Assembly (NCBI GenBank): GCA_025642075.2
Contig: JAODUO010000033.1
Coordinates: forward strand, 402,501-466,500
DNA: 64,000 bases
Direction: 5' to 3'
Source of the DNA: Ridgeia piscesae
Lineage: Eukaryota > Annelida > Polychaeta > Sabellida > Siboglinidae
Both the position numbers and the translations under genes were made by a program. Below, piece by piece: positions 61,046 through 64,000 of the stretch. Within the stretch, counting starts at the first letter, position 1, and each line of letters opens with the position of its first letter. Below the pieces are notes generated by a model. The model did not search any database and was not told where the DNA came from. It worked only from the letters and a program-made list of their open reading frames with translations.

Positions 61046-61936
61046 CTGGGAAATGAGAATGCAAGTATTTTATTGGGAATTGGGGCAAAATATGACATTT
61101 TAAAGGCAAATGTTACAGAATAAAAAAAATTCCATCTACAGTGTATAAAACTGTTGTCATTCGGTCTACAAAGAAGACTTCCCCACTGTGATATAGAGTA
61201 ATCAATCACAAAAACGGCCGTCATGTGGACACCAGAAGTGAAACAGAAATGTGGACGCTCAAACACAACCACAGAAATGAAACCACAGCTGGAGCACCAT
61301 ACAGCGAATGGCTGGAGACACACAGAAGTGGCGGTCATCACAGGCATTAAGTCAACATTATAATAATACAATGGGTGACAATAATTTTTAGTTACTTTCA
61401 AATTATGACTACATTCTGACATTACATTAACACATTTGTGTAACACTTAACCATTTCAGTCCTATAGTCCTGACCTGCTGTGACCACTGAGTCCAGCATT
61501 CCCAGTGACCGTGGGGTCAAGTTGACAACCTCATTTCGAGTCAGAACCAAATATGCATTTTATGAACAGGGATGTTATATATTTTCATAAAGTACGATAA
61601 TCAGCAACAAAACGAGCTGTACTGTATTATATTGACAACATGGTACATTGCTTTTCTTCCAGTTTCATTCTGTAACTTTTATCATCACTGGTGCCTGTGT
61701 ATTGATCAAAGATACTCCTACTGTCATGGTCAGTTTCCAACTTTTGTTGCTAAGTTCGCCAACATTGTTGTAGTTTTGAACGTCATCATAATCCGATATA
61801 GTTTGGAATGACAAAGTTTACCAAAACCTGAATAGTGGCCTGGCATACAATGACACAGAAGTGTCACAAGTGGGGCGGCTGCTATATGGGCACGCCTTAT
61901 CGAAATGGCTAAATTTAGCAAGGAAATTTCACCGAC

Positions 61937-62013
61937 CTTTATGCACTCAGTCATAGTTCCACCCGTCTGAATGAGGTCATCAACAATGATCACATGACAG
62001 CCAGTCGGGTCAC
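61937..62013 (-). CDS. Ribose-phosphate pyrophosphokinase 4-like, PRPP-loop exon
   Basis: Acceptor ctttgtag and donor AAG|GTCGGT bound 77 bases. A G from the previous exon plus GT gives Gly. The exon encodes [20 protein letters not shown] and TECIK, with the acidic pair and GG(T) of the ribose-phosphate-binding loop ([10 protein letters not shown]) of type I phosphoribosyltransferase folds. The -IQTGGT form matches class II plant-type enzymes, not the -MADTCGT form of common animal PRPP synthetases. Confidence 0.93.
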
Positions 62014-62443
62014 CTACAAAGCAACATTTCAATTTAATGTCAAAAATAAAATGCCACGTGCTAAGTCAACTCAGTGAAACCTCATCTTTGACTTTGAGAG
62101 TTACAATGAAAGGCAACGTGAAACATTAGTCAGAGAGATTATCTTGGGGTGACAGTTTGCCGACACATTTGCAAAGTATATGAAACTGCAATAAAAACCA
62201 ATGGCAACATCAGAGGGAACTTCAACATTGATAAAAACCAGGATTGTGGTCAACTGAACTTGGTACTTTGAAACATAAACATGTCAAGAGTTCTCGTACG
62301 CAACTAGGCGTACACACACCTGCGTGGATTCATTCATATAGTTGCGTAAATTGTAGCAATGTAGAAAGAACGAACTCGAAACGGCAGCAAATCCCTTTGA
62401 ATATCGTCTGCTCTGCACGTCCAGGCGTCGGAACGTCGTGAAT

Positions 62444-62446
<3 letters not shown>

Positions 62447-62521
<75 letters not shown>
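62447..62521. repeat. (GT)n microsatellite in a PRPP synthetase intron
   Basis: A pure GT tract of about 75 bp between the exons at 61,937-62,013 and 62,637-62,824. Confidence 0.95.
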
Positions 62522-62523
<2 letters not shown>

Positions 62524-62636
62524 ACATTGTTATCACTATACCACAATGCAACAGCAGTTACCTTTAAAGAACACAGCTGCAGTTTACTGAGGAAACAATC
62601 CATCTATAAACGATTCTATTCAATGATGCAACAAAC

Positions 62637-62824
62637 CTTCCTTCACTTTCACAATTCTCTTTGTGCCTTCTCTGATCTTGGTGCACACAATGGTGGGTGT
62701 GTCCTTGAACATGGCGTGGAAGCGTTTGAAGGCACCTTCGTCTGGGAAGGCGATAGCAATCTTGTCTACCCCTGCTGGCAGCTTACTTATTTCTCTCTCC
62801 AACAGGGGGATCGCAGACTGCAAC
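62637..62824 (-). CDS. Ribose-phosphate pyrophosphokinase 4-like, central exon
   Basis: Begins after acceptor actttccag in phase 2 (AG plus G gives Arg, join HVIP-R-LQSAIPLLER) and ends at donor GAAG|GTTTGT in phase 1. It encodes SAIPLLEREISKLPAGVDKI, AIAFPDEGAFKRF and TPTIVCTKIREGTKRIVKV. The IAFPD-(D/E)-GA-(W/F)-KRFH and C-x-K-x-R-x-G-x-KRIV strings are characteristic of the PRS3/4 branch. The frame running past the donor is intronic. Confidence 0.93.
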
Positions 62825-62828
62825 CTGG

Positions 62829-63000
62829 AAAGTGGACCATAGTACAGTGAAACCTGTAAAGTGGACCATAGTACAGTGGAATCTGTAAAATGGACTATAG
62901 TATAATGGGATCTGTCAAGTAGACCATAGTACAGTGGATTCTGTAAAGTGGACCATAGTACGGGATTAGTACCGTGGAATCTGTAAAGTGGAGCACGGTT
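62829..63000. repeat. 29-bp tandem repeat beside a splice acceptor
   Basis: About five to six units of aagtggaccatagtacagtg plus gaatctgta. They abut the acceptor of the 62,637-62,824 exon, within the intron on the minus strand. Looser copies continue to about 63,160. Confidence 0.85.
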
Positions 63001-63029
63001 CTAGGACATTTTATTATGTACAGCATTTT

Positions 63030-63760
63030 TAGCAAGCCTTAATGTATGAAAAGAGCGCTATATAAATTGGGTACATAGTAATAATTGTACAAGAAAACCT
63101 GAGAAGTAGACCAGAGTGCAAGGGAACCTATTAAGTGGGCCATAATTGAGTGGAACCTCACTATCAAAGTGGCCCTTGTGACTGGGCAAGTGTCCTGGCT
63201 GAAGAGGTAACAATTGTTGTGGTACTAATTAGTAATTTTCTTAATTGTGAGGTGGTTGTTGGTGTGACCAGGAAGCTATGTTTGACGGTGCTAACAATCT
63301 CTCCAATTGCACATACATCTGTCTAGGGCAGGACACTTAAAATAATGCAAAAATCAACGGGTGCCTGGGTGAAAATCTTTATTCAATACGACATATGTGG
63401 TAAAATTATGTTTAATTACTATATAAAGTAACAATATATAAAAGTAATTGTCCTTTCCACCATCTCTGGTAGAAGATGACAAATAGGAAGAAAGGCGAAC
63501 TCAGTAGAATCTGGAAACACCACCTACTCGGGGTATATGGCTGTAAATGACAATGACGATTTTACTGTTACTAGTGTTGTATAAAAAAATTATTTAAAGT
63601 TAACAATACATAAATTTTGGCATTTCTTGAGAAGATGAGTACTAAAATATGTAGGATTTTCAAAATAAGTGCAGTTTTACTCAATCCAGACATAAATGTG
63701 ACACATTGCTGAATCAATCAAATATGACATTTTAGGGTCAACAACCCTTGTATAGGCTCC
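63030..63760. other. PRPP synthetase intron, no other feature
   Basis: AT-rich intronic sequence between the exons at 62,824 and 63,765; nothing recognisable apart from the tail of the 29-bp repeat. Confidence 0.5.
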
Positions 63761-63764
63761 CTAC

Positions 63765-63883
63765 CTGGGAATGACATGGTCAGAGAAGTAGAAGCGTTCC
63801 TGCAGTGCGTGGATGTCAAACACGACAATCTGAGCTGGACCTCGTGCGGTCAGTGGCATGCTGGACAGTAACGTCGCAAGTGT
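63765..63883 (-). CDS. Ribose-phosphate pyrophosphokinase 4-like, upstream exon
   Basis: Acceptor ctggtttcag at 63,884, donor CCCAG|GTAGGG at 63,764. It encodes TLATLLSSMPLTARGPAQIV and VFDIHALQERFYFSDHVIP, starting in phase 0 and leaving AG (phase 2). FDIHALQERFYF is the class II counterpart of the D-x-H-x-x-Q metal/ATP region of PRPP synthetases. With the other three exons this gives 203 C-terminal residues of a protein normally about 330 long, so the N-terminal exons lie beyond the window. Confidence 0.92.
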
Positions 63884-64000
63884 CTGAAACCAGCATTACA
63901 AGTCACAAAAACTATGAGTGCATTTACATCGAGAAAACAACATATCCGTCAAATTCAAGGAAAACAGAAGACAGTAGTAAATCTGGGAGAGGAAACTTTT

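Overview
This is animal nuclear DNA: spliced exons with GT/AG borders, long dinucleotide microsatellites, several minisatellites, and decayed LINE, Penelope, DIRS and SINE copies. The repeat mix suggests a marine invertebrate, probably a lophotrochozoan such as a mollusc. I did not identify the species, and that placement is an inference.

Layout. Positions 1 to about 21,300 hold no gene I can support: microsatellites, two LINE 3' fragments (about 2.2-2.9 kb and 13.0-13.6 kb) and a 39-bp minisatellite (15.57-16.33 kb). CpG is plentiful here and drops between about 21.3 and 23.5 kb. A short MADF-like exon or remnant starts at 22,661. A decayed DIRS-type retrotransposon (about 27.5-29.9 kb) still shows inverted terminal repeats, an internal complementary region, and RT and RNase H remnants. 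A 101-bp satellite fills 30.6-33.46 kb.

From 35,587 to 56,153 on the + strand lies one very large C2H2 zinc-finger gene. I placed the splice joints by reading frame: from 42,522 to 56,153 every exon junction is phase-compatible, and two fingers are completed across introns. The visible exons encode roughly 4,500 residues and close to fifty C2H2-like fingers, mostly in pairs, separated by acidic low-complexity stretches with SUMO-type (V/I)KQE motifs. Two problems affect the gene. A one-base frameshift lies in an A run at about 37,400. The segment 39,641-41,080 looks like a chimeric consensus between exon 1 (38,620-39,640) and the neighbouring 24-bp array.

Downstream are a SINE on the minus strand, a 52-bp tandem array, a possible extra terminal exon (59,076-59,213) and a Penelope-like endonuclease fragment. 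On the minus strand, four exons (63,883 down to 60,818) encode the C-terminal 203 residues of a ribose-phosphate pyrophosphokinase of the plant PRS4-like (class II) type. Its 5' part lies beyond the window. The zinc-finger and PRPP synthetase genes converge, and nothing in the sequence links their functions.
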